Origin: an uncultured Nitrosomonadaceae bacterium
GTDB lineage: Bacteria; Pseudomonadota; Gammaproteobacteria; Burkholderiales; Nitrosomonadaceae
Length of the DNA stretch: 44,314 nucleotides
Direction: 5' to 3'
Assembly (NCBI GenBank): GCA_905612245.1
Contig: CAJQRL010000057.1
Location: 1-44,314 of the forward strand
The notes below the pieces were generated by a model. The model made no database searches. It saw only the letters and a list, made by a program, of their open reading frames with translations, and was not told the DNA's origin. Positions 43,965 to 44,314 of this stretch are shown here, one piece after another. How positions within the stretch are numbered: position 1 is the first letter of the stretch; each line of letters opens with the position of its first letter. Made by a program: the position numbers and the translations under genes.

Positions 43965-44314
43965 TTATTCAGTCCCAGATTCGTTAATTTTCTGAGCTTC
44001 TTCTCCAGATTCCTCATTAATAAATATAGCTTTGTAGCTCGTATAGACAGAGGCATAAAGTATTGGCATAAGGACGAAATTTATCAGTCCGAAGCTCAAA
44101 GATACAAGGCCAAATAACATATAGGGCATGAGCGCTATGACTACGAGTAAGAATGAAGAGGTAATAAAAATTTGGAGGGGTATGAAATTTGATAAGCAGG
44201 CAATGAAGCTCAACCTCATGGCTGCATATGGGGTCATCTTATCAAATACTATTAGCAATGGGGCAAACCAAACAGCCATTATAAGTGGCACATGAAGTAG
44301 CACTCCTGCAATGA
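43965..44314 (-). CDS. BPSS1780-like integral membrane protein, 3' part
   Basis: The frame is open to the right edge, so the N-terminal half is outside the window and the track's M (a GTG) is internal (upstream codons read IAG). About 116 codons are visible. HVPLIMAVWFAPLLIVFDKMTPYAAMRLSFIACLSN resembles the BPSS1780 family of betaproteobacterial membrane proteins, which have no settled function. Three hydrophobic segments and an acidic cytoplasmic tail are seen. It is convergent with uvrD, 29 bases apart. The family name is by memory and moderate in certainty. Confidence 0.75.
   Translation of the reverse strand, partial: IAGVLLHVPLIMAVWFAPLLIVFDKMTPYAAMRLSFIACLSNFIPLQIFITSSFLLVVIALMPYMLFGLVSLSFGLINFVLMPILYASVYTSYKAIFINEESGEEAQKINESGTE

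Overview
The window is chromosomal DNA from an AT-rich betaproteobacterium, most likely a member of the Nitrosomonadaceae (ammonia-oxidiser lineage). Three things point there. The 16S rRNA has stretches such as CCTTACCTACCCTTGACATG and AAGTGGGGGATAACGCATCG that I associate with Nitrosomonas-type sequences. A phosphoribulokinase of the proteobacterial class suggests CO2 fixation, although non-Calvin PrkB homologues exist. A hopanoid-associated epimerase (HpnA-like) is also present. The placement is recalled, not computed. No phage, transposase, integrase or CRISPR array is visible, and almost every gene is core metabolism or information processing.

Layout: (1) 1-3732: end of pheS, pheT, ihfA and a MerR-like regulator, then tRNA-Pro(GGG), the usual pheST-ihfA-merR arrangement. 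(2) 3839-8674: surE-pcm-nlpD, then a group III truncated globin, Fe superoxide dismutase and tyrS; rpoS, often found after nlpD, is not here. (3) 8740-14343: a complete rRNA operon with promoter, 16S, tRNA-Ile(GAT), tRNA-Ala(TGC), 23S, 5S and terminator, including both RNase III processing stems and two boxA-like elements. (4) 14491-19860: hpnA-like epimerase, convergent with a copper export pair (copA-copZ), then lysS; a perfect 10-copy hexamer repeat ends copZ. (5) 20049-24935: msrB, prfB (with a programmed +1 frameshift), ispD-ispF overlapping, and the translationally coupled trio tsaB-rimI-udg. (6) 24932-33240: lplT, alr, the ispZ/yciB-yciI-bolA-ppiC cluster, a DUF2863-like protein, a pteridine-reductase-like SDR, and a MidA-family methyltransferase. 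(7) 33299-40401: lpdA with its own lipoyl domain, proA, holA and leuS; the lptE gene normally expected between leuS and holA is missing, with only a possible 3' relic. (8) 40722-44314: phosphoribulokinase, uvrD, and the 3' part of a BPSS1780-like membrane protein.

Functionally the window carries translation (PheST, TyrS, LysS, LeuS, RF2, rRNA/tRNA, TsaB, RimI), envelope maintenance (NlpD, LplT, Alr, YciB, PpiC), isoprenoid and hopanoid supply (IspD, IspF, HpnA), oxidative, copper and NO-type stress (SodB, globin, MsrB, CopA/CopZ), and DNA maintenance (UvrD, UDG, HolA, IHF).

I did not find a convincing new multi-gene system. The items most worth a second look are small: the hexamer array that turns the end of copZ into ten in-frame stop codons, the apparent loss of lptE from its usual place, poly-G tracts at the ihfA ribosome binding site and inside midA and uvrD, strong unexplained hairpins in the rRNA spacer, and a non-canonical motif 1 in the uracil-DNA glycosylase.
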